NCBI RefSeq assembly: GCF_003258945.1
Contig: NZ_QLIX01000006.1
Coordinates: 62,001-126,000 of the forward strand
Length of the DNA: 64,000 bases
Direction: 5' to 3'
Origin: Roseicella frigidaeris
GTDB lineage: Bacteria; Pseudomonadota; Alphaproteobacteria; Acetobacterales; Acetobacteraceae
Positions 7,945 through 17,341 of this stretch are shown piece after piece (position 1 is the stretch's first letter; every line of letters starts with the position of its first letter). A program made the position numbers and the translations under genes. The notes below the pieces were generated by a model, which saw only the letters and a list, made by a program, of their open reading frames with translations, had not been told where the DNA came from and searched no databases.

Positions 7945-9070
7945 CGCCATCCTCCAGCACCGGCACCGCGGCATCGGCGGCCCAGCCGAGCCGGACCGGC
8001 AGCCCCTCGCTCGGGGCGATCGGCGCCCGCCAGGCCGGCAGGGCGACGCGCAGCGCGCCAAGGTCGCTCGTCCGCACGGTGAGGCTGAAGCCGGCGCCGA
8101 GATAGGCCCAGGCGGCGATGCTGCCCGTGACCTGGTTCGCCGCCGCCTCGCCGGCGCCGAGCAGGGCGATCTTCTCCGGCCGGAGGGAGAGCAGCGCCGT
8201 CGCGCCTGGTGGCAGGTCGCCGCCCGCCTGCCGCAGCCGCGTCTCGCCGGCCCGCAGCTGCATCTCTCCGCCGCCCGCCGCTTCCACCTGGCCGCGCAGG
8301 AAATTCGAGGTGCCCAGGAAATCGGCGACGAAGCGCGTGCGCGGCCGCTCGTACAACGCCTCGGGGGCGCCCATCTGCACCAGCCGGCCATGGTTGAGGA
8401 TGGCGACCTGGTCGGAGAGGGAGAGCGCTTCCTCCTGGTCATGCGTGACATTGACGAAGGTGCGGCCGACGCGGCGGTGCAGCGCCTTCAGCTCGTCCTG
8501 CAACTCGGCGCGCAGCTTCTTGTCGAGCGCCGAGAGCGGTTCGTCGAGCAGCAGCAGGTCGGGGTCGAAGACCAGGGCGCGCGCCAGCGCCACGCGCTGC
8601 TGCTGGCCGCCCGAAAGCTGCGCCGGCCGGCGCTCGGCGAAGCGGTCGAGCTGCACCAGGTCGAGCGCGGCGCGCACCTTGGCCTCGCGCTCCGCCCGCG
8701 AAAGCCGCCGCACGCGCAAGGGGAAGGCGACATTCTCGGCCACCGTCATGTGCGGGAACAGCGCATAGCCCTGGAAGACCATGCCGAAATCCCGCCGCTC
8801 CGGCGGCAGCGCCGTGATGTCGCGGCCATCGAGCAGCACCGCCCCCTCGCTCGGCGCGACGAAGCCGGCGATGGCCATCAGGATGGTGGTCTTGCCGCTG
8901 CCCGAGGGGCCGAGCAGCGTGAGGAATTGGCCGCGCTCGATGCCGAGCGAGACGGCATCGACCGCGGTGAAGCTGCCATAGCGCTTGCTCAGCCCGCGCA
9001 GCTCGAGCGCATGGCCGACGCCCCGGCCCGGCCGGCCCGCCAGCGCCGGGGCCGCCGCCGCGGCGCTCAA
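7934..9070 (-). CDS. ABC transporter ATP-binding protein, PotA-like, with a probable TTG start
   Basis: This 378-residue ATPase has Walker A GPSGSGKT at 54-61, the signature LSGGQQQR, Walker B LLLLDEPLSALD, the switch histidine in NVTHDQEEA, and a C-terminal TOBE-like domain, as in PotA/FbpC. No ATG or GTG exists in frame before the Walker A region. The only standard start is the TTG at 9070, which overlaps the stop of the class II aldolase gene (TTGA). That implies translational coupling, because the AAGGA just before it is too close to act as a normal ribosome site. A CTG a little downstream is the alternative. The protein energises the two permeases that follow. Confidence 0.88.
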   Translation of the reverse strand: MSAAAAAPALAGRPGRGVGHALELRGLSKRYGSFTAVDAVSLGIERGQFLTLLGPSGSGKTTILMAIAGFVAPSEGAVLLDGRDITALPPERRDFGMVFQGYALFPHMTVAENVAFPLRVRRLSRAEREAKVRAALDLVQLDRFAERRPAQLSGGQQQRVALARALVFDPDLLLLDEPLSALDKKLRAELQDELKALHRRVGRTFVNVTHDQEEALSLSDQVAILNHGRLVQMGAPEALYERPRTRFVADFLGTSNFLRGQVEAAGGGEMQLRAGETRLRQAGGDLPPGATALLSLRPEKIALLGAGEAAANQVTGSIAAWAYLGAGFSLTVRTSDLGALRVALPAWRAPIAPSEGLPVRLGWAADAAVPVLEDGDAA

Positions 9071-9837
9071 TCCTTGTAGTCCGGCTGCTCGCGGTCGAGC
9101 TTGCGGCGCAGCGCCTGCCAGGGCAGCCAGCCCTTGGTCGGGCCGGTGCTGAACTGCGCCCGCGTCCGCTCCACCGTGCCGCGCGAGGGAATGTCGAGCG
9201 CGGCGCCGCCGGCCCGGGCGGCGAGCTGGATGCGGCAGGATTGCTCCAGATAGTACATCCAGTAGAAGGCTTCGGCGACGCTGCGCCCGACCGTCAGCAG
9301 CCCGTGATGGCGCAGCACCATGCAGGGCTTGTCGCCGAGGTCGCGCACCAGCCGCTCGCGCTCGGCGAGGTTGTCGTCCGCCGCCACGCCTTCGTAGTCG
9401 TGATAGGCGAGCCGGCCGTCGAACTCCATGGACATCTGGTTCAGCGGCAGCAGCCCGCCCTGCTGCGCCGCGATGGCCATGCCGGCGAGCGTATGGGTGT
9501 GCATGACGCACTGCGCATCGGCGCGGCCGCGATGCACGGCCGAGTGGATGACGAAGCCGGCGGGGTTGACCGGCCAGCTCGTCGCCTGCGCCGGCTCGCC
9601 CTCGGCATCCACCTCCACCAGGCTGCTCGCCGTGACCTCCTCGAAGAGCAGGCCATAGGGGTTCACCAGGAAGCGGTGGCCCTCTCCCGGCATGCGCGCC
9701 GAGAGATGGGTGAAGACCAGGTCGGTCATGCCATGCAGCGCCAGCAGCCGGTAGGCGGCGGCGAGATCCTCGCGCAGCTCGCGCTCGCTCGGCACATGGT
9801 CGGGATCGGGGCGGCGTGGGGGTGGCGGCAAGGGCAT
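9067..9837 (-). CDS. Class II aldolase/adducin family protein (copy 2)
   Basis: This 256-residue paralogue of the protein at 3252-4034 has metal-site motifs VMHTHTLAG and RHHGLLTVG and the shared block AYHDYEG. It lies inside a transporter operon: its ATG at 9837 follows the stop of the 2-hydroxyacid dehydrogenase by one base, and its own stop overlaps the ATPase start. The family splits or epimerises hydroxy-acid or sugar-phosphate aldols using zinc. Linkage to a dehydrogenase and an importer suggests catabolism of the imported solute, but that is inference. Confidence 0.9.
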   Translation of the reverse strand: MPLPPPPRRPDPDHVPSERELREDLAAAYRLLALHGMTDLVFTHLSARMPGEGHRFLVNPYGLLFEEVTASSLVEVDAEGEPAQATSWPVNPAGFVIHSAVHRGRADAQCVMHTHTLAGMAIAAQQGGLLPLNQMSMEFDGRLAYHDYEGVAADDNLAERERLVRDLGDKPCMVLRHHGLLTVGRSVAEAFYWMYYLEQSCRIQLAARAGGAALDIPSRGTVERTRAQFSTGPTKGWLPWQALRRKLDREQPDYKD

Positions 9838-9838
9838 C

Positions 9839-10786
9839 TCAATAGCCTCGCGCAGGATCGAAGAGGTTGGGCAGGGGCTCGCCGCGCTCGAAGCCGGCGA
9901 TGCAGCGGGCGACGTAGCCGGCGCGCTCGGCGCGGCTCGGCAGGCTGGCGACATGCGGGGTGACGATCGCCTTCGGATGCGACCAGAGCGGATGCCCGGG
10001 CGGCAGCGGCTCCGGCTCGAAGACATCGAGCACGGCACCGGAGAGCTGGCCGGAATCGAGGGCGGCCAGCACGTCGTCCAGCCGATGGTGCAGCCCGCGG
10101 CCGAGCCCGACATAGACGGCGCCGCGCGGCAGCAGGGCGAGGGTCTCGGCGCGGATGATGCCGCGCGTCTCCGGCGTCGCCGGCAGCAGGCAGACCAGGA
10201 TATGGCTGCGGCCGAGGAAGGCCGGCAGGCCGGCGGCCCCGACATGGCCCTCGACGCCGGGCAGGGATTTCGCCGTGCGCGACCAACCGATCACCGGGAA
10301 GCCGAGGCCCTGCAGCATGGCGGCGCAGCGCGCGCCCATGGCGCCGAGGCCCATCAGCCCGACGGTGCGCAGGTCGGCCCGGTGCGGCGGCTCGAAATAG
10401 TCCCAGACGCCCGCGGCCTGGGCGATGGCCAGCCGACGCGCCTCCTTCAGCAGGGACAGCACCGCCCAGCAGCAGAACTCGCCCATGCGCTGCGCCGCCT
10501 CGGGGATCGCCATGCGGACCAGCGGCACCTGCAGCGGCAGGTCCGGGTCGGCAAGCAGCCCGTCGATGCCGGCCCCGGCCCCGAAGATGACGCGCAGCCG
10601 CGGCAGCCGCGCCAACTCGCCCGGCCCGGGGTCCCAGACCAGCGCGTAATCCACGATCTCGGGCCGCCGCAGCGCCTCCGCCCAGGGCAGCAATTCCAGC
10701 CCGGGGTCGAGCGCGGCGAAGCAGTCCCGCCATTCGGCGAAGGCTGCCGCGCCGCCCGATTTCACGGCCATCACCCGGCCGGCCAT
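9839..10786 (-). CDS. D-2-hydroxyacid dehydrogenase, GhrA-like (glyoxylate/hydroxypyruvate reductase)
   Basis: This 315-residue NAD(P)-dependent enzyme has a Rossmann motif, VGLMGLGAMG, mid-protein. The catalytic arginine region is in GLGRGLHH and the C-terminal acid/base histidine in TPHVASLPSRAER. The layout matches GhrA, which reduces glyoxylate and hydroxypyruvate. The ATG at 10786 has GAGG five bases upstream; a GTG two codons earlier overlaps that site and is less likely. The gene is second in the minus-strand operon, one base from the aldolase start. It could handle a 2-oxo or 2-hydroxy acid released by the aldolase. Confidence 0.88.
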   Translation of the reverse strand: MAGRVMAVKSGGAAAFAEWRDCFAALDPGLELLPWAEALRRPEIVDYALVWDPGPGELARLPRLRVIFGAGAGIDGLLADPDLPLQVPLVRMAIPEAAQRMGEFCCWAVLSLLKEARRLAIAQAAGVWDYFEPPHRADLRTVGLMGLGAMGARCAAMLQGLGFPVIGWSRTAKSLPGVEGHVGAAGLPAFLGRSHILVCLLPATPETRGIIRAETLALLPRGAVYVGLGRGLHHRLDDVLAALDSGQLSGAVLDVFEPEPLPPGHPLWSHPKAIVTPHVASLPSRAERAGYVARCIAGFERGEPLPNLFDPARGY

Positions 10787-10870
10787 GCGCACCTCACAGC
10801 AACACCCGGTCCAGCCTAGCAGGAACCGGGCCAGCCCCGCCCGGCCGGGTGCGGGCCGGGCGCTGGCCGA

Positions 10871-11971
10871 TCAGCCGGTGACCGCGTCCAGGTAGTCCTG
10901 GTTCACCGCCTGGTAGTGCTCCCCCCACCAGTCGCCGTTGAACATGACCTGCTGCGGCGCATTCGCCGGATCGGTGGGGTTGAAGCGCTTCAGCGCCTCC
11001 GGCACCAGCGCCGCCGCCTTCGGATTGGTCGGCCCGTTGCCGAGCAGGCCGAGCAGCCCGACCTGCGGCTCCGGCTTCGCCAGCATGCTGGCCAGCAGCC
11101 GCTGCGCCATCTCGCCGCCCGGATTGCCCTTCGGGATGACGAAGATGCCGGGCTGCAGGATGCCCTGGTTCCAGATGAATTTCAGCCGGCCCTTGCTCTC
11201 CTTCTCGAGCACCGAGGCGCGGGTGTGCCAGATCTGGCCCATCACCGCCTCCCCGGTGCGCATGAGCTGCTCGCTCTCCGCGCCGTTGGTCCAGAAGATG
11301 AGGTTGCGCCGCAGCTCCGAGACCCGCTTGATGCCGGCCTGCCTGTCGATCGGGTAGAGATCCTTGGCCGGCGTGCCGAGCGACATCAGCGCCGCTTCCA
11401 GCGTGCAGGCGGCGTCGCGCCGCAGCAGGCGGGTGCCGGGGAAGCGCTTCAGGTCCCAGAAATCCGCCCAGGAGGTCGGCGGCGTCGGGAATTTGGCGCT
11501 GTCGTAGACCAGCACCGAGCTGAAGGAGTAGGGCGCCGCGCCATGCTCCAGCGCGAAGCCGGGCGCGATCACGTTCTCCCGGTCGAGGATCCCGTAATCG
11601 AGCTTCGTCGCCAGCCCGAGCCGGCCCAGCAGGTTGGCGCCGCTCGCCGAGCTGTCGCAGAGATCCCAGGTGACCCGGCCGCTCTCGACCATGCTGCGGA
11701 TGCGCCCGGTGGCGGGGCCCGAACTGTCCTGCACCACCTTCCAGCCCGGAGTCTCGGCCAGGAAGGGGCCGGCATAGAAGCGGCCGAACCCCTCATTGGC
11801 GAGGCCGCCCCAGTTCACCATCACCAGCTCGCGCGCCGCCTGCGCGCGCGCCGGTCCGGCCGCCGCCGCGCCGAGCGCGGCCAGCGCCTGCAGCAGCCCG
11901 CGGCGGGAGATGCGGCCACGGCGATGCTGCTGCAGCGCCAGCGCGATGCAATCCTGCTGGAATCTCTGCAT
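10871..11971 (-). CDS. ABC transporter substrate-binding protein, PotD-like
   Basis: This 366-residue periplasmic binding protein of the polyamine/iron family has a twin-arginine-like leader (ISRRGLLQALAALGAAAAG, ending ARAQA), so export by Tat is plausible. The body starts ELVMVNWGG and carries SSVLVYDSAKF and PPTSWADFWD, typical of PotD relatives. GAGGGA lies just before the ATG. It is the first gene of the operon that continues with the dehydrogenase, aldolase, ATPase and two permeases, and it supplies the specificity of that importer. It is divergent from a FAD oxidoreductase across a gap of about 90 bp that must hold both promoters. Confidence 0.92.
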   Translation of the reverse strand: MQRFQQDCIALALQQHRRGRISRRGLLQALAALGAAAAGPARAQAARELVMVNWGGLANEGFGRFYAGPFLAETPGWKVVQDSSGPATGRIRSMVESGRVTWDLCDSSASGANLLGRLGLATKLDYGILDRENVIAPGFALEHGAAPYSFSSVLVYDSAKFPTPPTSWADFWDLKRFPGTRLLRRDAACTLEAALMSLGTPAKDLYPIDRQAGIKRVSELRRNLIFWTNGAESEQLMRTGEAVMGQIWHTRASVLEKESKGRLKFIWNQGILQPGIFVIPKGNPGGEMAQRLLASMLAKPEPQVGLLGLLGNGPTNPKAAALVPEALKRFNPTDPANAPQQVMFNGDWWGEHYQAVNQDYLDAVTG

Positions 11972-12059
11972 GGGGTCCCTCTTGCGGTTGGCAGCCGCCG
12001 GCGTGAACCTCTCCCGCGCGCATCAAAGCGCATCCATGGCCGCCTGGGAAATCCCCCGC

Positions 12060-13379
12060 ATGACGCATGCCCTGCTCGCTCCCGGGTTCAAGACCAGCCC
12101 CTGGTGGTGGGAGGCGGCCGAGCCGCCGCGGCGGGACGCCACCCTGCCCGACCGGGCGCCGGTGGTCGTGGTCGGCGGCGGCTATGCCGGGCTCTCGGCG
12201 GCGCTGACCCTGCAGCGGCTCGGCCAGCAGGTGGTGGTGCTGGATGCCGAGCGGATCGGCTGGGGCGCCTCCTCGCGCAATGGCGGGATGGTCTCGGGCG
12301 GGCTGAAGGTGGCGGGCAGCGGCCTCGAGCAACGCTACGGGCCGGAGCAGGCGCAGGCGATCACCGCGACGGCGGCGGCGAGCTTCCCCTTCATCGAGGA
12401 GACCATCGCCCGCGAGGGGATCGATTGCGACTATGTCCGCTGCGGCCGCTTCTCCGCCGCCTGGTCGCGGGGCCATTACGAGGCCATGGCGCGCCGGGTG
12501 GAGGGGCTCGAGCAGATCACCGGCCTGCCGGCCCGCATGCTGCCGCGGGAGCGGCAGCGCGAAGCGCTGGGCAGCGACCATTACCATGGCGGCATGCTCG
12601 TCGCCGCGACCGGCAGCCTGCATCCCGGCAAATACGCCCGCGGCCTGGCCGCCGCCGCCGAACGCGTCGGAGCGCGGCTGGTCGATGGCGTGCGCGTCCA
12701 GGGTATCCGCGAGGAGGCAGGCGGCTACCGCATCGCCACCGATCGCGGCGAGCTCCGCAGCGAGGCGGTGCTGGTCACCACCAACGGTTATTCCCGGGAT
12801 GCGCGCGGCACCGCCCTGCCCTGGCTGGCGCGCCGGCTGGTGCCGCTCAACAGCTACATCATCGCCACCGAGGAGCTGGGCGAGGCGGTGATCGACCGCC
12901 TCTTCCCCGGACGGCGCATGGTCTCGGACAGCAAGCGGGTGCTGAACTATTTCCGCCCCTCGCCGGACGGCAAGCGGGTGCTCTGGGGCGGCCGGGCGAG
13001 CTTCCGCGCCGCCACCGCCGAGGACACGGCGCCGGCCCTGCATGGCTACATGACGGACTGCTTCCCGGAGCTGAAATCCACCCGCATCACCCATGCCTGG
13101 ACCGGCCATGTCGCCTTCACCTTCGACCACCTGCCGCATATCGGCGCCGAGCGCGGCATCCATTACGCCGCCGGCTGCCAGGGCAGCGGCGTCGCCATGG
13201 CCACCTGGCTCGGCCACAACGTGGCGCTGAAGCTGGCCGGCGCGGCCAATGCCCGCTTCGCGCTGGATGGCCTGCCCTTCCCGACCCGGCCCTTCTACAG
13301 CGGCGACCCCGCCTGGGTGCTGCCCTTCATCGGCGGCTGGTACCGGCTGCGCGACCGGATCGACCGGCTGGCGGCCTGA
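12060..13379 (+). CDS. FAD-dependent oxidoreductase (DAO family, gamma-glutamylputrescine oxidase-like)
   Basis: This 439-residue flavoenzyme has the dinucleotide motif VVVVGGGYAGLSAA (GxGxxG at 39-44) and the DAO-family block GASSRNGGMVSGGL. The C-terminus has HLPHIGAERGIHYAAGCQGSG, the second FAD-contact region. The N-terminal PWWWEAA stretch before the Rossmann fold is typical of PuuB/OrdL-type amine oxidases. Divergence from a PotD-like importer fits oxidation of an imported amine. The ATG at 12060 lacks a strong ribosome site; one 24 bp upstream (12036) is possible. The amine substrate is inferred, not seen. Confidence 0.88.
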   Translation: MTHALLAPGFKTSPWWWEAAEPPRRDATLPDRAPVVVVGGGYAGLSAALTLQRLGQQVVVLDAERIGWGASSRNGGMVSGGLKVAGSGLEQRYGPEQAQAITATAAASFPFIEETIAREGIDCDYVRCGRFSAAWSRGHYEAMARRVEGLEQITGLPARMLPRERQREALGSDHYHGGMLVAATGSLHPGKYARGLAAAAERVGARLVDGVRVQGIREEAGGYRIATDRGELRSEAVLVTTNGYSRDARGTALPWLARRLVPLNSYIIATEELGEAVIDRLFPGRRMVSDSKRVLNYFRPSPDGKRVLWGGRASFRAATAEDTAPALHGYMTDCFPELKSTRITHAWTGHVAFTFDHLPHIGAERGIHYAAGCQGSGVAMATWLGHNVALKLAGAANARFALDGLPFPTRPFYSGDPAWVLPFIGGWYRLRDRIDRLAA

Positions 13380-13541
13380 GGGCGGCCGGTCCTGCGTCGT
13401 CGGCATGGCGGCGGCGCCAGGGCGTAACAGCGGCGCGTGGAAGATCCTGCTATAAGTTAGCCGAATGAGCTGATTAAGCTCCTATGGGCTCCCTCACTGG
13501 AAGGCAGAGACCGGCGCGCCCAGAGCCGGTCCCGGGAATGC

Positions 13542-14411
13542 ATGTCGAACCAACCTCCTGATCTGGCCCCCTCGCCCGTCGTCGCGGTCGGCCCCGTCCG
13601 CTTCGCCAATGACGCGCCGCTCGCCCTCATCGCCGGCCCCTGCCAGATGGAGAGCCGGGCGCATGCGCTCGAGATGGCGGAGGCCCTGCAGGGCATCGCC
13701 CGGCGTCTCGGCATCGGCCTCGTCTTCAAGGCCTCCTACGACAAGGCGAACCGCACCAGCCTCGCCGGCGCCCGCGGCATCGGCATGGCTGGCGCGCTCG
13801 CCGTCTTCGCCGAGATCCGCGAGCGCCTCGGCCTGCCGGTACTGACCGATGTGCACGAGCCGGGGCATTGCGCGCCGGTGGCCGAGGCGGTGGACATCCT
13901 GCAGATCCCGGCCTTCCTCTGCCGCCAGACCGACCTCCTCGTCGCCGCCGCCGTCACCGACCGGGTGGTGAACATCAAGAAGGGGCAGTTCCTCGCCCCC
14001 TGGGACATGAAGAACGTCATCGCCAAGGTCACCGGCTCGGGCAACCCGAATGTGCTGGCGACCGAGCGCGGCACCAGCTTCGGCTACAACACGCTGGTCA
14101 CCGACATGCGCGGCCTGCCGCAGATGGCGGCGATGGGCGCGCCGGTGATCTTCGACGCGACGCATTCCGTGCAGCAGCCGGGCGGGCTCGGCGGCGCCTC
14201 CGGCGGGCAGCGGGAATTCGTGCCGGTGCTGGCCCGCGCCGCCGTCGCGGTCGGCGTCGCCGGCCTGTTCATCGAGACGCACGAGGCCCCGGAGCGGGCG
14301 CCCTCGGATGGGCCCAACATGGTGCCACTGCGGGATTTCCCGGCCCTGATCGAAGATCTGATGGCCTTCGACGCGCTCGCCAAGGCGCGGCGGATCGTGC
14401 TGCCGGCATGA
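13542..14411 (+). CDS. kdsA: 3-deoxy-8-phosphooctulonate synthase (Kdo-8-P synthase)
   Basis: This 289-residue cytosolic enzyme condenses phosphoenolpyruvate with arabinose 5-phosphate to give Kdo-8-phosphate for the inner core of lipopolysaccharide. The N-terminal AGPCQMES places a cysteine (C34) where metal-dependent KdsA enzymes have their ligand; E. coli KdsA has asparagine there. Also visible are [31 protein letters not shown] and [11 protein letters not shown]. It leads a kdsA-kdsB-kdsD unit, its TGA overlapping the kdsB ATG. A TATAAG at 13451-13456 upstream could be a -10 box, but no good -35 is visible. Confidence 0.97.
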   Translation: MSNQPPDLAPSPVVAVGPVRFANDAPLALIAGPCQMESRAHALEMAEALQGIARRLGIGLVFKASYDKANRTSLAGARGIGMAGALAVFAEIRERLGLPVLTDVHEPGHCAPVAEAVDILQIPAFLCRQTDLLVAAAVTDRVVNIKKGQFLAPWDMKNVIAKVTGSGNPNVLATERGTSFGYNTLVTDMRGLPQMAAMGAPVIFDATHSVQQPGGLGGASGGQREFVPVLARAAVAVGVAGLFIETHEAPERAPSDGPNMVPLRDFPALIEDLMAFDALAKARRIVLPA

Positions 14412-15154
14412 GGCCGCTGGTCCTGATCCCGGCGCGGCTGGCCAGCACGCGCCTGCCCGACAAGCCGCTGCTCGACATCCACGGCCTGCCGATGATCGTG
14501 CATGTGCTGCGGCGAGCGCAGGAGGCGGATGTCGGCGAGGTCGCCGTCGCCACCGACACGCCGGCGATCGCCGAGGCGGTGCGGGCGCATGGCGGCACCG
14601 CGGTGATGACCGGCACGCATCACGCCTCCGGCTCCGACCGCATCTTCGAGGCGCTGGGCACGCTCGACCCGGATGGGCGACACGACGTGCTGGTCAATGT
14701 CCAGGGCGACCTCCCGACCATCTCGCGCGCCGCCATCCGCGCCTCGCTCCGGCCGATGGCCGAGCCGGCGGTGGCGCTGGCGACGCTGATCGCCGAGATC
14801 CACGACGCCGCCGACCGCACCGCCCCGCAGGTGGTGAAGTTCGTCGGCACCGCGCTCGGCGGCGGCCGGCACCGCGCCCTCTACTTCACCCGTGCCACCG
14901 CGCCCACGGGCGAGGGGCCGCTCTGGCATCATATCGGCCTTTATGCCTGGCGGCGCGAGGCGCTGGCCCGCTTCGTCGCCCTGCCCCCCTCGCCGCTGGA
15001 GCTGCGCGAGAAGCTGGAGCAGCTCCGCGCGCTCGAGGCCGGCATGCGCATCGATGCCATGGAGGTGGCGGAGGTGCCGCTCGGCGTCGACACCCCGGCC
15101 GATCTCGAGAAGGCGCGGCGGATGCTGGCGCCGCGGCCGGGAGACGCCGCATGA
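14408..15154 (+). CDS. kdsB: 3-deoxy-manno-octulosonate cytidylyltransferase (CMP-Kdo synthetase)
   Basis: This 248-residue cytosolic enzyme activates Kdo with CTP to CMP-Kdo, the donor for Kdo transferase. The nucleotide-binding start [16 protein letters not shown], the VATD motif, the HASGSDRI block and the metal-binding VNVQGD motif are diagnostic. The ATG at 14408 overlaps the kdsA stop (ATGA), and its own stop overlaps the kdsD start in the same way, so the three genes are translationally coupled. Length is normal. Confidence 0.97.
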   Translation: MRPLVLIPARLASTRLPDKPLLDIHGLPMIVHVLRRAQEADVGEVAVATDTPAIAEAVRAHGGTAVMTGTHHASGSDRIFEALGTLDPDGRHDVLVNVQGDLPTISRAAIRASLRPMAEPAVALATLIAEIHDAADRTAPQVVKFVGTALGGGRHRALYFTRATAPTGEGPLWHHIGLYAWRREALARFVALPPSPLELREKLEQLRALEAGMRIDAMEVAEVPLGVDTPADLEKARRMLAPRPGDAA

Positions 15155-16164
15155 ACGCGCATCTCGCCAACGCCGCCCTGCGGCACGATCCGGCGGATGG
15201 CGCGGCGATCCGCGCCGCCGCGCTCCGCACCCTGGCGGTCGAGGCGAAGGGCCTCGGGGAGTTGCAGCGGGCCATGGAAGGGCCGCTCGGCGAGGCCTTC
15301 GTCCGGGCGGTCGAGGCGATCCACGCCGCGAAGGGCCGGCTGATCGTCACCGGCATGGGCAAGAGCGGCCATGTCGGCAACAAGATCACCGCGACCCTCG
15401 CCTCCACCGGCACGCCCTGCTTCTTCCTGCACCCGGCCGAGGCCAGCCATGGCGATCTCGGCATGGTCACCTCGGGCGATGTCATCCTGGCGCTGTCCTG
15501 GTCCGGCGAGACGGCCGAGCTCCGGGACATCATCCACTACTCCCGCCGCCACCGCGTGCCGCTCATCGCCATCACCGCGGGGGCGGAGAGCGCGCTCGGC
15601 CGGGCGGCCGATATCCCGCTGATCCTGCCGCGGGCGGAGGAGGCCTGCCCGCACGGCCTGGCGCCAACCACCTCGACCACGCTGCAGCTCGTGCTCGGCG
15701 ACGCGATCGCCATGGCGCTGCTGGAGCGGCGCGGCTTCACCCCGGCGCATTTCCATCAGTTCCACCCGGGCGGCAAGCTCGGCGCCCAGCTCCTGACCGT
15801 GGGCGACCTGATGAAGCGCGCCCCCGACCTGCCGCTGGTGCGGGAGGACATGGACATGGGCGCGGTCATCGTGGCCATGACCGGGCACAGCCTCGGCTGC
15901 GCCATCGTGGTGGACGAGGCCGGGGCGCTGGCCGGCATCATCACCGATGGCGACCTGCGCCGCCACATGGCGCCCGACATCCTGGCGCGGCAGGCCCGCA
16001 CGCTGATGACGCGCGACCCGCACAGCACGGTGCCGGAGATGCTGGCGAGCGCCGCGCTGAAGGAGATGAACGAGCGGAAGATCTCGGTGCTGGTGGCGCT
16101 CGAGGGCAACCGGCCGGTCGGGGCGCTGCACATGCACGCCCTGCTGCAGGCGGGCGTGGCCTGA
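15151..16164 (+). CDS. kdsD: Arabinose-5-phosphate isomerase
   Basis: This 337-residue protein interconverts ribulose 5-phosphate and arabinose 5-phosphate, feeding KdsA. The N-terminal SIS sugar-isomerase domain (about 40-190) contains [13 protein letters not shown] and SWSGETAEL. Two CBS domains follow (about 205-337), with [10 protein letters not shown] in the first. The order SIS-CBS-CBS is that of KdsD/KpsF. The gene overlaps kdsB by four bases. A Kdo phosphatase is not in the window. Confidence 0.96.
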   Translation: MNAHLANAALRHDPADGAAIRAAALRTLAVEAKGLGELQRAMEGPLGEAFVRAVEAIHAAKGRLIVTGMGKSGHVGNKITATLASTGTPCFFLHPAEASHGDLGMVTSGDVILALSWSGETAELRDIIHYSRRHRVPLIAITAGAESALGRAADIPLILPRAEEACPHGLAPTTSTTLQLVLGDAIAMALLERRGFTPAHFHQFHPGGKLGAQLLTVGDLMKRAPDLPLVREDMDMGAVIVAMTGHSLGCAIVVDEAGALAGIITDGDLRRHMAPDILARQARTLMTRDPHSTVPEMLASAALKEMNERKISVLVALEGNRPVGALHMHALLQAGVA

Positions 16165-16178
16165 CGCCTCGTCTGGGC

Positions 16179-16221
16179 GCGTGATCCGCGCCTTCGGTGA
16201 GTCCACCTCGGGCGCTCACGC
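16179..16221. repeat. Dispersed 43-bp element, family 2, copy 1
   Basis: This intergenic element is bounded by gcgtga and tcacgc (inverted) and has the core gcgccttcggtgagtcc. Close relatives lie at 35822-35864 and 41345-41390. Here it follows kdsD and precedes the 3' end of the broken PagL-like gene, so it sits between convergent genes. Confidence 0.8.
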
Positions 16222-16259
16222 TGCGGCCCCCCGCCGCGGGCCGGCCCACGGCGGAGCGG

Positions 16260-16889
16260 CTACAGCGCGTAGCCGAGGCGCAGGCCCACCGAGTTCAGGC
16301 CCTGGTTGCGCTTCGCCGTGCCGCCATTCGAGTCGTGGTCGACGAAGGCGGAGACGGACCAAGTGCGGTTGAACTGGTAGCCGATCTCCCCGCCGACATG
16401 GAACAGCAGGTTGCCGCCGAGATCCTTACGGTCCGGCAGGCGACGGTCGTGATAGCCGTCATTGACCGAGCCGCCGAAGAGGAAGTCGAAGCGGATGCCA
16501 TCGCCCGGGCGGAACACGTCGCGCGCGAGCATCGTCGTCCAGGTGAGGCCGAAATACCCCTTGCTGGTCTTGCCCTCGGTGTTGGCGGTGAAGCCGAGAT
16601 GCAGCCGCGGCTCGAGAACCTAGCGATAGAGCGGGTCGAGCCCCTCGGTCAGCCGCGCCGGCACCGGGCTGGCGAAGAGCCATTCGCCGTTCACCGCGAA
16701 GCTCGATTCCTTGGCGTTCGGATCGTGCCAGATCGCCCCGCCCCGGACCTCGCTGAGGAGGCCGGTCAGCCCCTCCCCGGCATGGATGCGCGGACCCGCC
16801 GCCTCCTGCGCGTGGCCGGCGCAGGGCAGCGCCAGGACCATCAGAAGCATCGCCTTACCCACTCGCCGCACTGCAACCCTCCACGCCAT
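16260..16889 (-). pseudogene. PagL-like lipid A 3-O-deacylase (acyloxyacyl hydrolase family), interrupted by an amber codon
   Basis: Read through, this is a 209-residue outer-membrane beta-barrel with a signal peptide (AMLLMVLALPCAGHAQ). Its C-terminal part matches the PagL family: GYFGLTWT, a DHDSNGG segment carrying the catalytic His-x-Ser pair, and the terminal aromatic-rich strand VGLRLGYAL. A TAG at 16620-16622 stops translation at codon 90; the frame resumes without shift as VLEPRLHLGF. PagL removes an acyl chain from lipid A. The glutamate expected after His-x-Ser appears as asparagine (GLNSVG instead of a GLETLG-like pattern), so activity is doubtful even with read-through. The start at 16889 has GAGG seven bases upstream. 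Confidence 0.78.
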
Positions 16890-16955
16890 CGGGCGCCTCA
16901 TGTCGAGGGGCATGGTAGCGGGCCGAGACGCCGCATCAAGCGGCACGGGATGCGG

Positions 16956-17327
16956 TCAGACGTGGAAACTTTCCCCGCAGCCGCACCGACCCTTTTCATT
17001 CGGATTGGTGAAGGTGAAGCCGGCCGACATGGCCTTGATTTCGTAATCCATCACGGTGCCGATGAGAAATAGGCTCGCCTTGCTGTCGACCAGCACGGTG
17101 ACGCCCTTGTCGGTCACCTGCTCGTCGCCCTTCTGCGGCGCCGCCACCCAGGAGAGGTCGTAGGACAGCCCCGAGCAGCCCTTGGTCTTGACGCTGACGC
17201 GCAGCAGCCGCCCCGCCTCGCCGCCGGCATAGAGCGCCCGCAGCCGCTCGGCCGCGGCGTCGGTCAGCTGCATCAGCGGCGGCAGGGCCCGCCTCGGCCG
17301 GCCGGGGGACATGGTTGTGGTGCTCAT
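16956..17327 (-). CDS. sufA: SufA-type iron-sulfur carrier (HesB/IscA family)
   Basis: This 123-residue A-type carrier has the three conserved cysteines C51 (KGCSGLSY), C115 and C117 (GRCGCGESF), which bind a transient cluster for transfer to apo-proteins. A 15-20-residue N-terminal extension precedes the conserved fold. It is the last gene of the suf operon, 14 bp after sufT. Its position beside sufT supports SufA rather than ErpA, but the two cannot be told apart with certainty from sequence alone. Confidence 0.93.
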   Translation of the reverse strand: MSTTTMSPGRPRRALPPLMQLTDAAAERLRALYAGGEAGRLLRVSVKTKGCSGLSYDLSWVAAPQKGDEQVTDKGVTVLVDSKASLFLIGTVMDYEIKAMSAGFTFTNPNEKGRCGCGESFHV

Positions 17328-17341
17328 CGATCCGGCCCCGT

